Shown here piece by piece: positions 24,853 through 32,289 of a stretch of 64,000 nt of DNA. Numbering within the stretch: the first letter of the stretch is position 1; each line of letters opens with the position of its first letter. The DNA lies in contig NZ_CP041387.1 of the NCBI RefSeq assembly GCF_007005445.1, forward strand, positions 3,859,501 through 3,923,500, in the 5' to 3' direction. The notes under the pieces were generated by a model. That model was not told the DNA's origin, did not search any database, and saw only the letters and a list, made by a program, of their open reading frames with translations. Made by a program: the position numbers and the translations under genes. The stretch comes from Rhodopseudomonas palustris (GTDB lineage: Bacteria; Pseudomonadota; Alphaproteobacteria; Rhizobiales; Xanthobacteraceae).

Positions 24853-26064
24853 TCAGCGCTGTGCGCCGGTTTCGAACGCGGCGAATAGTTCACGCGCGCC
24901 GGGATTGTTGCTGTTGGCGTCCATCCGCGCATCGGTGATCGCGAGCAGCTTCGCCACCGTGTTGTGACGGATCGCCACCGGATTGCGCTCGTAGCCGGAG
25001 CGCTGGAAGAAGTTCGCGGTCGGCACCACTTCGCGCATCTCCTGCGGCATCGTCACCATGTCGAGCCCGGTGCTGTCGCCGGTGAGATTCATCATTTCGA
25101 GTTCGGCCGCGGTGAGCCGATCGCGATAGCCCTTGCGCTGCGCGAACACCACCGAGGTCAGGAGCTTGTGGGTCTGCAGCAGCGGTCCGACGTCGACGTC
25201 CAGCACCAGCGCGTGCACGCCCCAACCTTGCGGGGTGCGGCCGAGCTTTTCGTGCTCGCTCCAGGTGCCCGGGATCGAGCGCGCGAACGCCACCATCCGC
25301 TTCACCACCGCGATCTTGCGGTCGAGCGCCTGACGCCGCGGGCCCGACATGGTCGCGGCCTTGTCGTTCAGCGATTTGAGGATCTGATTGCCCTGCTCGG
25401 CCAGCAGCACCAGGGTGTTGGTGGTGAGGAGCTGATTGTAACCGATCGCGGTCGAGATCGCGCGCGAACCCGGCCGGGTCTTGCTGAGCCCCGACTGCAT
25501 GTCGTGATCGCCGTTGCCGCCGGTCTCGAACGCATAGACCCGCACCGCCTGATCGCGGGTGAGGCCGGCCTCGCGCGCGGCGCGGGCATAAGCGCGCTTG
25601 AACTCGGCCTCGCTCGACGGGCGCTGCGGCGTGAACTGATAGTGTTCGGCGGCGGCGCGCACGAAATCGGCGACCACGGGCAGCGACTTGCGCTCGCGTG
25701 GCGGCTCGGTCGACGGCTCCGGATCGATCGGCCGCTTCGGCCCGGTATAGACCGGCGGCTGCACCAGAACGTAGTCGTCCATCGTGATCTGCTCGCCGGT
25801 GCGGCGCTTGGCGTTGCGGATGCGGCGCCGCTCGGCGATCGCATCCCAATAGGCGCCGGCGTCACGCTCGAATTCGGCGCGGGCGGCCTGATACTGCTGC
25901 AGCCGGTAGCGATATTCGGCGATCGCCTGCGGCGAGGCGGCCTGCGCCATCGCGTTAGCCACCGATGACGGCAGCGGCACCGCGGTCTGGGCGAGCGCGT
26001 GGGATCCAAAAGCGAGCAGCGCGACCGGCGCGAGCCGGGCGAGATGGATGATCGAATGAGCCAT
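24853..26064 (-). CDS. Exported protein of unknown function with transglycosylase-like motifs
   Basis: A 403-residue protein with a signal peptide (HLARLAPVALLAFGSHALA), an Arg/Gln-rich helical region (about 45-95) and a proline-rich linker (PPVYTGPKRPIDPEPSTEPP). The globular C-terminal part contains AVRVYAFETGGNGDHDMQSG followed by AISTAIGYNQLL. This layout (Glu-x-Gly-Gly-x-Gly, then a Gly-Tyr-Asn-Gln) recalls the catalytic and second motifs of lytic transglycosylases, suggesting a peptidoglycan-active enzyme. It is not a clear member of a named SLT family by eye, so the function remains a hypothesis. ATG at 26064 begins the signal peptide. Confidence 0.7.
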   Translation of the reverse strand: MAHSIIHLARLAPVALLAFGSHALAQTAVPLPSSVANAMAQAASPQAIAEYRYRLQQYQAARAEFERDAGAYWDAIAERRRIRNAKRRTGEQITMDDYVLVQPPVYTGPKRPIDPEPSTEPPRERKSLPVVADFVRAAAEHYQFTPQRPSSEAEFKRAYARAAREAGLTRDQAVRVYAFETGGNGDHDMQSGLSKTRPGSRAISTAIGYNQLLTTNTLVLLAEQGNQILKSLNDKAATMSGPRRQALDRKIAVVKRMVAFARSIPGTWSEHEKLGRTPQGWGVHALVLDVDVGPLLQTHKLLTSVVFAQRKGYRDRLTAAELEMMNLTGDSTGLDMVTMPQEMREVVPTANFFQRSGYERNPVAIRHNTVAKLLAITDARMDANSNNPGARELFAAFETGAQR

Positions 26065-26195
26065 GCCGCATCCTCGCCCGATAGGGTGAATGAACCGTTG
26101 CCTCACAGTTTGCGAGCCGCATCACAAGCTGTGAACCCGGCGATTGTTTGTTTGAGAAAACCGTTCCGCATTCGTGCGACAGCGCACAGCGCGGG

Positions 26196-26822
26196 CTACT
26201 TCCAGGCGAACACCGGCTGCTCCAGCTCGGCGACGCGGGTGACGCGGCCGGCCAGCACTTCGCGGAACTGATAGATCAGCGCCGCGGTCGGGGCGTGGAT
26301 GAAGTCGCCGTCGTAACGGAACCGGACCACGCGGCGGTCGCTCTCCGGGATCGAAGTAAAGTCGAACGCATCCGGCGGCGCGATCTCGCCGAGGCCGACG
26401 TGATGCACCGAGGCAACCTCGTCGGGGTTCGGCGCAAGCGGTCCCGCAGCGGCGGCCCACGCCACCACCGGCGTCACCAGATAGCCGGAACGGGTCGGAT
26501 AGTCGTCGAGGATGCCGAGCACGTCGCCGGCGCGCAGCGCGAGGCCGAGCTCCTCGTGCAATTCCCGCAGCGCGGTTTCGGGCGCGGTCTCGCCGGCATC
26601 GCAGCGGCCGCCGGGCAGCGCCCATTGATACGCGTGCGAGCGCAGCCGCGGCGAGCGCCGTGTCAGCAGGAACGCCGCGCTGCCGTCGTCCGCCGCCACC
26701 AGCGCGATCGCAACCGCGGCGCGCTTCAATCCGGCCGGCGTCAGCCCGTGATCGTGACGCGGAAAATCCGCGCAGCGCGCGGCGATCAGGGCTCGGGTGG
26801 CGGCGTCGTGCGCGTGGCTCAT
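26196..26822 (-). CDS. Nudix hydrolase (probable CoA pyrophosphatase type)
   Basis: A 208-residue Nudix protein with an intact Nudix box GGRCDAGETAPETALRELHEELGL (positions about 71-94) that binds Mg2+ and hydrolyses a nucleoside diphosphate linked to another moiety. The LLTRRSPRLRSHAYQWALPGG approach and the wide spacing resemble the CoA/acyl-CoA pyrophosphatase branch (NudL-like), though the NudL-specific motif is incomplete. It is divergent from the thioesterase gene at 26909, with an 86-bp gap. Confidence 0.82.
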   Translation of the reverse strand: MSHAHDAATRALIAARCADFPRHDHGLTPAGLKRAAVAIALVAADDGSAAFLLTRRSPRLRSHAYQWALPGGRCDAGETAPETALRELHEELGLALRAGDVLGILDDYPTRSGYLVTPVVAWAAAAGPLAPNPDEVASVHHVGLGEIAPPDAFDFTSIPESDRRVVRFRYDGDFIHAPTAALIYQFREVLAGRVTRVAELEQPVFAWK

Positions 26823-26908
26823 CCGTCTTGACTACACTGCGCGCCTGACCGAGGAAACCGTCGCCGCGCCGCAAAAAGATAGGCCATGCGGCGACGGAGA
26901 GCCGATCG

Positions 26909-27334
26909 ATGACCGAGACCACCACCGCCCGCAGCATGAAGGCCGATGGCTGGAGCGTGATCCACGACGACGGCTTCATCGATCTGGTCGGGCCGCTGTG
27001 GCACCGCTGCGTCGACGGCACCCACGAATACGCGATCGCGACCGCGGCCAAGCACCGCAACAAGCGCGGCCTGGTGCAGGGCGGGCTGATGATGACGCTG
27101 GCGGACCGCACCTCGGGCATCGCGGCGCGCGATCAGTCCGGCGCGCCGCATCTCGCCACGGTGCAGATGGACACGCATTTCGTCGATGCCGCCGAGATCG
27201 GCGACCTGCTGATCTCGCGGCCGCGGGTGGTGCGATCGACGCGCAGCCTGATCTTCACCTCGACCGAAATCAGCGTCGACCGCCGCTGCATCATCCTCGC
27301 CCACGGCGTGTTCAAGATCGTGCGGCCGCGCTGA
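26909..27334 (+). CDS. Hotdog-fold PaaI-type thioesterase
   Basis: A 141-residue single hotdog-domain protein. The motif RGLVQGGLMMTLADRTSGIAA corresponds to the HGG-x-hydrophobic catalytic helix of PaaI-type acyl-CoA thioesterases, with Gln replacing the usual His before GG. ATVQMDTHFVDAAEIGD forms the following strands. It would hydrolyse an acyl- or aryl-CoA to free CoA. GGAGA is 8 nt upstream of the ATG. The Nudix gene divergent from it may also act on CoA compounds, a weak functional link. Confidence 0.82.
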   Translation: MTETTTARSMKADGWSVIHDDGFIDLVGPLWHRCVDGTHEYAIATAAKHRNKRGLVQGGLMMTLADRTSGIAARDQSGAPHLATVQMDTHFVDAAEIGDLLISRPRVVRSTRSLIFTSTEISVDRRCIILAHGVFKIVRPR

Positions 27335-27349
27335 CGGCCGCCCTGCGTC

Positions 27350-28096
27350 TCAGGCGGCGCGGCACCACCGCGCCAGCGCGTCCAGCGTCACCAGCGAGTC
27401 CTCCGCTCCGACGCCGGCGAGATGCCGATACGGCGCGTCCGGCTCGCCGAGATCGCTCAGCACCGCGAGTGCGCCGGGAAAATCGTCGCCCTCGGTATAG
27501 AGCCCCGGGGTGACGATGGTCGGCAGCCCGGCGGCGCGCGCGGCCCGCACCCCGTTGGTTGAATCCTCGAACGCGACGCAAGCGGCGGCCGGCAGTTTCA
27601 GCGCGTCCAGGACATGGAGATAGATGTCGGGCGCCGGCTTCTTGGCCGGCACCACGTCACCCGCCCCGACCGCATCGAACAGCGCCATCGCGTCCGGCCC
27701 GAGCGAGGACTGCAGCAGCGCCTCGACATTCGGCAGGCTGGTGGTGGTGGCGATGCCGAGCTTCACGCCGGCCGCCTTGGCCTCGCGGATCAGCCGCGCC
27801 ACGCCCGGGCGGAGCGCCGTGCCGGCGGCGACCAGCGCGGTGTATCGGTCGGTCTTGGCCCGGTGCAATTCGGGGATCCGATCGGCCGCGCGCGCCGCGC
27901 CGTCCGGACCAGACTTCAGGAAGTGCGCGATCCGCTCCTTGCCGCCGGTGACGTCGAGCAGCTTGCGATACAGCGCCTCGTCCCAATGCCACGGCAGTTG
28001 CTCGGCCGCGAAGGTGGCGTTGAAGGCCTGACGGTGCAGTTCTTCGGTTTCCGCGAGGGTTCCATCGACGTCGAAGATCAGGGCTACAGGTAACAT
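27350..28096 (-). CDS. HAD-family phosphatase, CbbY-like
   Basis: A 248-residue HAD subfamily IA hydrolase. Motif I DVDGTLAETEELHR has the nucleophile Asp and the general acid Asp. A four-helix cap follows. Motif II Thr is in LGIATTTSLPN, the motif III Lys in KKPAPDIY, and motif IV in CVAFEDSTNGVRAA. The start of the cap and its length match CbbY proteins, which remove xylulose-1,5-bisphosphate, a misfire inhibitor of Rubisco, and are encoded in Calvin-cycle bacteria. Here no cbb genes are adjacent, so a general sugar-phosphatase is also possible. ATG at 28096; divergent from a small zinc-ribbon gene. Confidence 0.87.
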   Translation of the reverse strand: MLPVALIFDVDGTLAETEELHRQAFNATFAAEQLPWHWDEALYRKLLDVTGGKERIAHFLKSGPDGAARAADRIPELHRAKTDRYTALVAAGTALRPGVARLIREAKAAGVKLGIATTTSLPNVEALLQSSLGPDAMALFDAVGAGDVVPAKKPAPDIYLHVLDALKLPAAACVAFEDSTNGVRAARAAGLPTIVTPGLYTEGDDFPGALAVLSDLGEPDAPYRHLAGVGAEDSLVTLDALARWCRAA

Positions 28097-28174
28097 AGAA
28101 CCGCTTCACTCCCCGGCTGTGCCCGGCGTTCAAAAAATGAACAAAAAACACCCCTGACAATGCCTTAGGCAAGG

Positions 28175-28192
28175 TGTAAAGCAAACTTTACA
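28175..28192. promoter_or_regulatory. Perfect TGTAAAG-N4-CTTTACA inverted repeat
   Basis: An 18-bp dyad with 7-bp perfect arms in the 115-bp divergent gap between the HAD gene (start 28096) and the small zinc-ribbon gene (start 28212). It fits TGT-N12-ACA, the general pattern of PpsR/CrtJ operators of phototrophs, and also looks like a generic dimeric-repressor site. It lies 19 bp upstream of the zinc-ribbon ATG, so binding would block that gene. The regulator is unknown. Confidence 0.5.
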
Positions 28193-28211
28193 ATTACCAG
28201 CAAGCGTCCCG

Positions 28212-28364
28212 ATGTCAGATATCGAACACGACTATTCGGCTCCGCGCCGCTGCGAGAAGTGCGGCGGTGAAATGAAGCTGATCGGCCGCCTGCCGCGGCG
28301 TCCTCAGCACCCGCCGCGGACCGTGTTCCGCTGCGGCGCCTGCGACAACGTGGTGCAAGAGTAG
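28212..28364 (+). CDS. Small zinc-ribbon protein (50 aa)
   Basis: A 50-residue protein with two CxxC pairs, RRCEKCGGEM and FRCGACDNV, the pattern of a rubredoxin-like zinc ribbon with a 25-residue spacer. The central part is basic and proline-rich (RLPRRPQHPPR), suggesting nucleic-acid or protein contact. The start at 28212 follows a GCGTCCCG stretch without a clear Shine-Dalgarno site. Small zinc ribbons of this kind are widespread in Bradyrhizobiaceae and uncharacterised. The dyad at 28175-28192 sits just upstream. It converges on the receiver gene at 28430. Confidence 0.7.
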   Translation: MSDIEHDYSAPRRCEKCGGEMKLIGRLPRRPQHPPRTVFRCGACDNVVQE

Positions 28365-28429
28365 ACCGGTTGCGTTGCAGCCCGAATCCGCTGTCGATCC
28401 GGTGAGGATCCTCTGCGGTTTCGCAGACT

Positions 28430-28798
28430 TCACGCCAGCGCGGCCTGCATCAGCCCCTCGAGCTGCTTGGCGGTGAACGGCTTGGCAAGACAGTACACGC
28501 GATTCTGAACCGTCATTCCCTCGCGCTCCAGCATCGCCGCATCGAATTCCGGCAGCATGCCGCTGATCACGATGATCGGCAGGCGCGGCTCGGCGGCCCG
28601 CACAGCCGCCAGGACGGTGAGATCGTTCACCTTCGGCAGGCTGAGATCAATCAGGACGATCGCCGGCGTACTGCGGGAGAGCAGATCGAGCGCGGCCGCA
28701 CCGCTGTCGCACACCGTGACCCGGTGACCGGCTTTGCTCAGCACCAGGGTCAGCACCGTGCGCACCGCGGGCTCGTCGTCGACGACCAGCACCTCCAT
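28430..28798 (-). CDS. Single-domain response regulator (receiver)
   Basis: A 122-residue receiver domain alone. The acidic pair is in VLVVDDEPAVRTV, the phospho-acceptor Asp in IVLIDLSLPKVND, the Thr/Ser position in IIVISGM and the Lys in CLAKPFTAKQLE. ATG at 28798 is preferred since GAGAGG lies 5 nt upstream; two in-frame GTG codons precede it. The kinase at 29206-30693 is on the same strand upstream, about 400 bp away, and is a possible partner. Confidence 0.87.
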   Translation of the reverse strand: MEVLVVDDEPAVRTVLTLVLSKAGHRVTVCDSGAAALDLLSRSTPAIVLIDLSLPKVNDLTVLAAVRAAEPRLPIIVISGMLPEFDAAMLEREGMTVQNRVYCLAKPFTAKQLEGLMQAALA

Positions 28799-29205
28799 CA
28801 CCACCTCTCGGCAGGGTTAGGACCGTGAGCGCCGCGACGCAGAACAATGACCTGACCGGCGATGACGGTGTCAGACTGCCGCAGTTTGCAAAACGAAGGC
28901 AACTGGTAACGCTACGAGCGCGGGCAACCTCTGCACAGAGCGAACATACGTCATCCCCTCCGGAGCCGAGCGCGTGCTTCCCGACCTCCTGCACCACAAG
29001 CTCATCGGAGATGGGGTCGATGTCAGTGGGGAAGTCGTCCGTGATCAGCGCGGGATCACGCTCCGCGGCGCGGCTGCCGGTAGGCGGCGTCGAGCAGGCC
29101 TCACATGCGCATCGCGCGAGGCAATTGGGCGCGCGTTCAACTCATCGCGGCAAGTCACCTTCTGAAAGAAGCAGCCCCGCTATGAGACGCTGCCGAAGCG
29201 GCTCA
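28799..29205. other. Intergenic stretch without a supported gene
   Basis: About 400 bp between the histidine kinase stop and the receiver start on the minus strand. Short frames on both strands lack motifs or good ribosome sites. No terminator-like hairpin with a U tract was seen, so read-through from the kinase to the receiver is not excluded. Confidence 0.4.
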
Positions 29206-30693
29206 TCACGAGGGCGACATGGTCGGCAAATCGATCTGAAACGCGGCGCCGTGCTCGCGGCCGATCAGCTCGATCGTGCCGCCGAGCGTCGAGGCCACGA
29301 GGTTGAAGGCGATGTGCAGGCCGAGGCCGATGCTGCCGCCGTCGCGCTTGGTCGTGAAGAACGGATCGAAGATCCGTTCGGCGCGATCGGCCGGGATACC
29401 GACGCCGTCGTCCGCCAGTGTGATCCGGACCCGGTCCGGCGCGATCCGTGCGGCCTCCACATGCAGCACGCCCTCGGCGTCGCCCGGGTAGGCGTGGATC
29501 GCCGCGTTGAAGGCGAGGATGCCGAGCACCTGACCGAGAGCGCCGGGGCGACTGATCAACGTGATCCCCTCCGGCACGTTCAGCTCCACCGTGAGGCCGC
29601 GGCGCGATAGCAGCGGCCTCAGCTTGTCGAAGCTGGTGGACAGCCAGCCGCGCAGCTCGAACCTTTCGCGCTGCTCGTTGGCCTGATCGACCGCGACCTG
29701 CTTGAAGGCGTGGATCATCTCGGAGGCGCGCAGCAGGTTCTGCTGGGTCATCCCCAGTCCTTGGTCGAGCCGGCCGATGCCGCGGGTCAGATCGGAACGC
29801 CGCACCGCACCGCCTTCAAGGGCGCGGGCAAGGTCGCGGACGTCGGCTTGCATCGCGCTCGAGGTCGTCAGCGCCAGCCCGATCGGCGTGCTGACCTCAT
29901 GGCCGACGCCGGCGACGAGCTGTCCCAGCGCCGCCAGCTTCTCGGCCTGCACCAGATGCGCCTGGGTGGCGCGGAGCTCGCGCAGCGATGCCTCCGACCG
30001 CGCGGTCTCGCGCTGCAGCGCCTCGGTGGTGGCGAACTGCCGGCGCGCCCGATGTTCGCGGGCGCCGACGGCATACAGCGACAGCAGATAGGAATTGCCG
30101 ATCAGAAAGTGATTGATGAAGCCGAGCCCGGGCGACATCTCCGGCGCCAACCGCTCGGCGAAGGCGAAGGCCAGCCAGGTCGTCACGCAGAAGATCAGCA
30201 GCGAGCCGATCCGCAGCGGCAGCATGGTCGAGACGAACAGGATGACAATGATCATCCCGGCGGACGCGTAGGTGAAGCCGGACGGCAGCACCAGATACAC
30301 CGACGGCAGTACGCAGCCCGGAATCACGCAGTAAAGCAGCAGGATGGTCTCGGCCCAGCGCCGCGCCATCCCGAGCAGCAGCGTGAGCGGCAACAGCACC
30401 AGCAGCGCCGTGCCGCCGCGGATCGCCAGCGTGATCGGCACGACTTCGGGGTAAAGCATCCAGTCCCAGAAGGTGTAGCCCGCATAGGTCAGCGCGCCGA
30501 GCACCATCGCTGCCTGAGTCCAGCCGACATGGGACCGGACATAGCTGTCGACGAAGCGGCGCTCTTCGGCCGGATCGTCGAACCGCAGGCCGGCGGCCTT
30601 CAACAGATCGTGGAGCCACTGACGGCGCGGCACCGCCACGGTCGCGACGGGGAGCGGCGCTGCACGGCTGTCGGATCGTTCGCTCGATGACAT
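29206..30693 (-). CDS. Membrane-bound sensor histidine kinase
   Basis: A 495-residue kinase. After an N-terminal cytoplasmic part with a DPAEERRFVDSYV segment come five or six transmembrane helices (about residues 55-215, including IIVILFVSTMLPLRIGSLLI). A coiled coil follows (TEALQRETARSEASLRELRATQAHLVQAEKLA), then the H box LVAGVGHEVSTPIGLAL, an N box in LGILAFNAAIHA and G boxes ADDGVGIP and GGSIGLGLHIAF. The membrane domain is probably the sensor; no periplasmic loop is large. The ATG at 30693 was taken as start. It resembles multi-helix sensors that respond to membrane or redox state, which is inference. Confidence 0.88.
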   Translation of the reverse strand: MSSSERSDSRAAPLPVATVAVPRRQWLHDLLKAAGLRFDDPAEERRFVDSYVRSHVGWTQAAMVLGALTYAGYTFWDWMLYPEVVPITLAIRGGTALLVLLPLTLLLGMARRWAETILLLYCVIPGCVLPSVYLVLPSGFTYASAGMIIVILFVSTMLPLRIGSLLIFCVTTWLAFAFAERLAPEMSPGLGFINHFLIGNSYLLSLYAVGAREHRARRQFATTEALQRETARSEASLRELRATQAHLVQAEKLAALGQLVAGVGHEVSTPIGLALTTSSAMQADVRDLARALEGGAVRRSDLTRGIGRLDQGLGMTQQNLLRASEMIHAFKQVAVDQANEQRERFELRGWLSTSFDKLRPLLSRRGLTVELNVPEGITLISRPGALGQVLGILAFNAAIHAYPGDAEGVLHVEAARIAPDRVRITLADDGVGIPADRAERIFDPFFTTKRDGGSIGLGLHIAFNLVASTLGGTIELIGREHGAAFQIDLPTMSPS

Positions 30694-31012
30694 CAAGGAT
30701 GCACAACGGAACCGCCGTCCACCGACGGCATACAGCGACCCGCGCGAAGCCGCCAAACATCACGCTCCGCGCGCTCGTCCCAGCGGTATCATCCGGCGCA
30801 AGGCTAATGCAAGCAAAGGGGCCGGTGGAAGTCTGTGGGCGAGCCGAGGCTTGCTGGAGAAATGGTGCCCAGGGGAAGACCCCATCTTATCTTCTAAGCT
30901 ATTGCAAACACCGAATAATCCAGACGACGAATATTGCGCACCCCTGCTCCTACCCATGCGCGCATGGGTTGCCACGATACGCTATGGTGCATCGTGGCGA
31001 GGGGGATTGGTT
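30694..31012. other. Intergenic stretch spanning the left island boundary
   Basis: The first part (30694-30861) is GC-rich core sequence upstream of the kinase. At 30862-30875 lies the 14-bp repeat shared with tRNA-Phe. After it the sequence becomes distinctly richer in A+T (for example around 30891-30940), marking imported DNA. No gene is supported before the ATG at 31013. A 13-bp direct repeat TCCTACCCATGCG (30948-30960) recurs at 32196-32208. Confidence 0.6.
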
Positions 31013-31411
31013 ATGCGGGTAATTCGGACCGAAATGTATTTTTCTGAAGAAATAGTTTTCGGACTCAACAGGAGACGGACAAGTCACGCGCGCAATCCGG
31101 GATTGGGATTCGCTTGGCTACGCACCGGTCGACCCGCATATGGCATCGACGAGCAACTATTGGAACACCGCTACTTCGACCGGGAAGAGGGAGCAGCGAC
31201 GGCTTTCCTAGATCTAGCTATCCGAGGCTACGAGAGAAGCGAGATCATTTCTCAGTCAAATGCCTATTTCGGCGCTGCCTATAACCAAAGCATCGTTCAG
31301 AGCGTCATGAACGGGGACATCGTTATTGAGAACTCCCGCCTGATGCTGTCACGTTTCGGAGTTTGCTTGCGAAAGCGCCAGGTGTCGCCATCGGTACTAT
31401 GGTCGGCATGA
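31013..31411 (+). CDS. Island protein of unknown function, frame apparently broken at its end
   Basis: A 132-residue frame starting MRVIRTEMYFSEEIVFGLN after a GGGGGA site. It is not recognised as a known family. The central region (DREEGAATAFLDLAIRGYER, AAYNQSIVQSVMNGDIVIEN) looks like an ordinary globular helical protein. The last residues (CLRKRQVSPSVLWSA) do not fit, and a frame one base away continues smoothly as LLAKAPGVAIGTMVGMKAAG. Adding one T in the run GTTTGC near 31362 would restore a protein of about 180 residues ending at 31557. It lies within the tRNA-Phe mini-island. Confidence 0.55.
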   Translation: MRVIRTEMYFSEEIVFGLNRRRTSHARNPGLGFAWLRTGRPAYGIDEQLLEHRYFDREEGAATAFLDLAIRGYERSEIISQSNAYFGAAYNQSIVQSVMNGDIVIENSRLMLSRFGVCLRKRQVSPSVLWSA

Positions 31412-31557
31412 AAGCGGCAGGCGACACCTCCATGCTAATGCTGCTCACAGTCCCTACAGGTATCGTTGTCTGCTCATCTGCAATTGGTGTTTCGAAGGCG
31501 TTAGAAAAGGGGCTGAACAAGGCGGTCGAAAAGATCATCAAGGGGACGCTGCTATAG
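31363..31557 (+). CDS. Hydrophobic small protein, probably the displaced C-terminus of the preceding gene
   Basis: A 64-residue frame opening with TTG (31363) and overlapping the previous gene by 49 nt. It has a hydrophobic stretch of about 25 residues (SMLMLLTVPTGIVVCSSAIG) followed by a basic amphipathic helix (VSKALEKGLNKAVEKIIKG), the look of a single membrane segment with a cytoplasmic tail. No ribosome site precedes the TTG, which favours its being the out-of-frame end of the 31013 gene rather than a separate gene. It is 10 nt upstream of the next gene. Confidence 0.45.
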   Translation: MLAKAPGVAIGTMVGMKAAGDTSMLMLLTVPTGIVVCSSAIGVSKALEKGLNKAVEKIIKGTLL

Positions 31558-31567
31558 CGGTCAGGAC

Positions 31568-32074
31568 ATGCGTGTAAAGAAAGCTAGGGTTCAATCGCAG
31601 TCCCTTGCCAGCCGACTTGCTGGCGTTTCCATTTTAGGGTTTGGCGCAAGCTGGAAGGCACCGGAACCGGAGCGTGTCGTCGTGCGTGATGTTATCACGA
31701 TGCTTGAAGATAGGCGGGCGCTTTATTCCCAAGCCGTTTGGGAAGAACCAGCGCATGTCGTCCAATCTCTTTTTAAGATTCGAGACGAACTCACCAATGG
31801 TCTGAAGCGCGCCGGTGACAACTCCCCCGCCAAAGAAGCATTTCGCATTATGCGTGCGGCGTGTCGTGATTTCCTCACGCTGCACAGCGTTCAAGAACAA
31901 GAACATAGTCGCGGCATGATGCGGAATATGGGCTACCAACAGGAAGAGTTCTTTGTTGGTCTTGGGAAACTCCGAGCAACCTTCGGACAACAGCTTGCTG
32001 TGCTTGGCTATCTGTACGGGGTGGATATTGAGGCTGACTTGGCTACGATCCTCCCGCCGGAAGCAGAAGGCTAG
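31568..32074 (+). CDS. DUF6650-like hypothetical protein
   Basis: A 168-residue soluble, helix-rich protein. The pattern SRLAGVSILGFGASWKAPEPER, then VITMLEDRRALYSQAVWEEP, RIMRAACRDFL and a C-terminal FFVGLGKLRATFGQQLAVLG ending ATILPP resembles proteins annotated as DUF6650, scattered through bacterial accessory regions with no known role. The identification is from memory of the family pattern and should be checked by search. It follows the membrane-segment frame by 10 nt and is probably cotranscribed with it. It is within the tRNA-Phe mini-island; its base composition is lower in GC than that of the core genes. Confidence 0.6.
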   Translation: MRVKKARVQSQSLASRLAGVSILGFGASWKAPEPERVVVRDVITMLEDRRALYSQAVWEEPAHVVQSLFKIRDELTNGLKRAGDNSPAKEAFRIMRAACRDFLTLHSVQEQEHSRGMMRNMGYQQEEFFVGLGKLRATFGQQLAVLGYLYGVDIEADLATILPPEAEG

Positions 32075-32237
32075 CATTGGAACTACGGCTCTTAAATCCA
32101 GGACGTAGATCGGTCTACGATCGGCAAACAAACACCGATGACAGTTCGCAATCGGGTGGGCAGGAGGCCAGTTCGGTTTTGCTCGCTACCCAGATTCCTA
32201 CCCATGCGAGAGAACCTAGCGATTGTTCACCGCGTTC

Positions 32238-32288
32238 CATGGGGCGTGAGATCGGGAATCGAACCACCGACATTGGTGGGTAGAAGTC
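32238..32288 (-). repeat. Degenerate partial copy of the tRNA-Phe 3' half
   Basis: The 15 bases ATCGAACCACCGACA at 32258-32272 recur at 32307-32321 inside tRNA-Phe (T arm), and CATGG lies at matching positions in front of both. The segment therefore looks like a decayed second copy of the tRNA 3' half, offset by about 49 bp. It is adjacent to the true tRNA, as left by a tandem or earlier integration event at the same site. Confidence 0.55.
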
Positions 32289-32289
32289 A

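Noticed and set aside
32097..32117. CGTAGA-TCGG-TCTACG dyad in the mini-island
   Set aside because: Only six base pairs in each arm, not near a gene start, and no U tract; no role could be argued.
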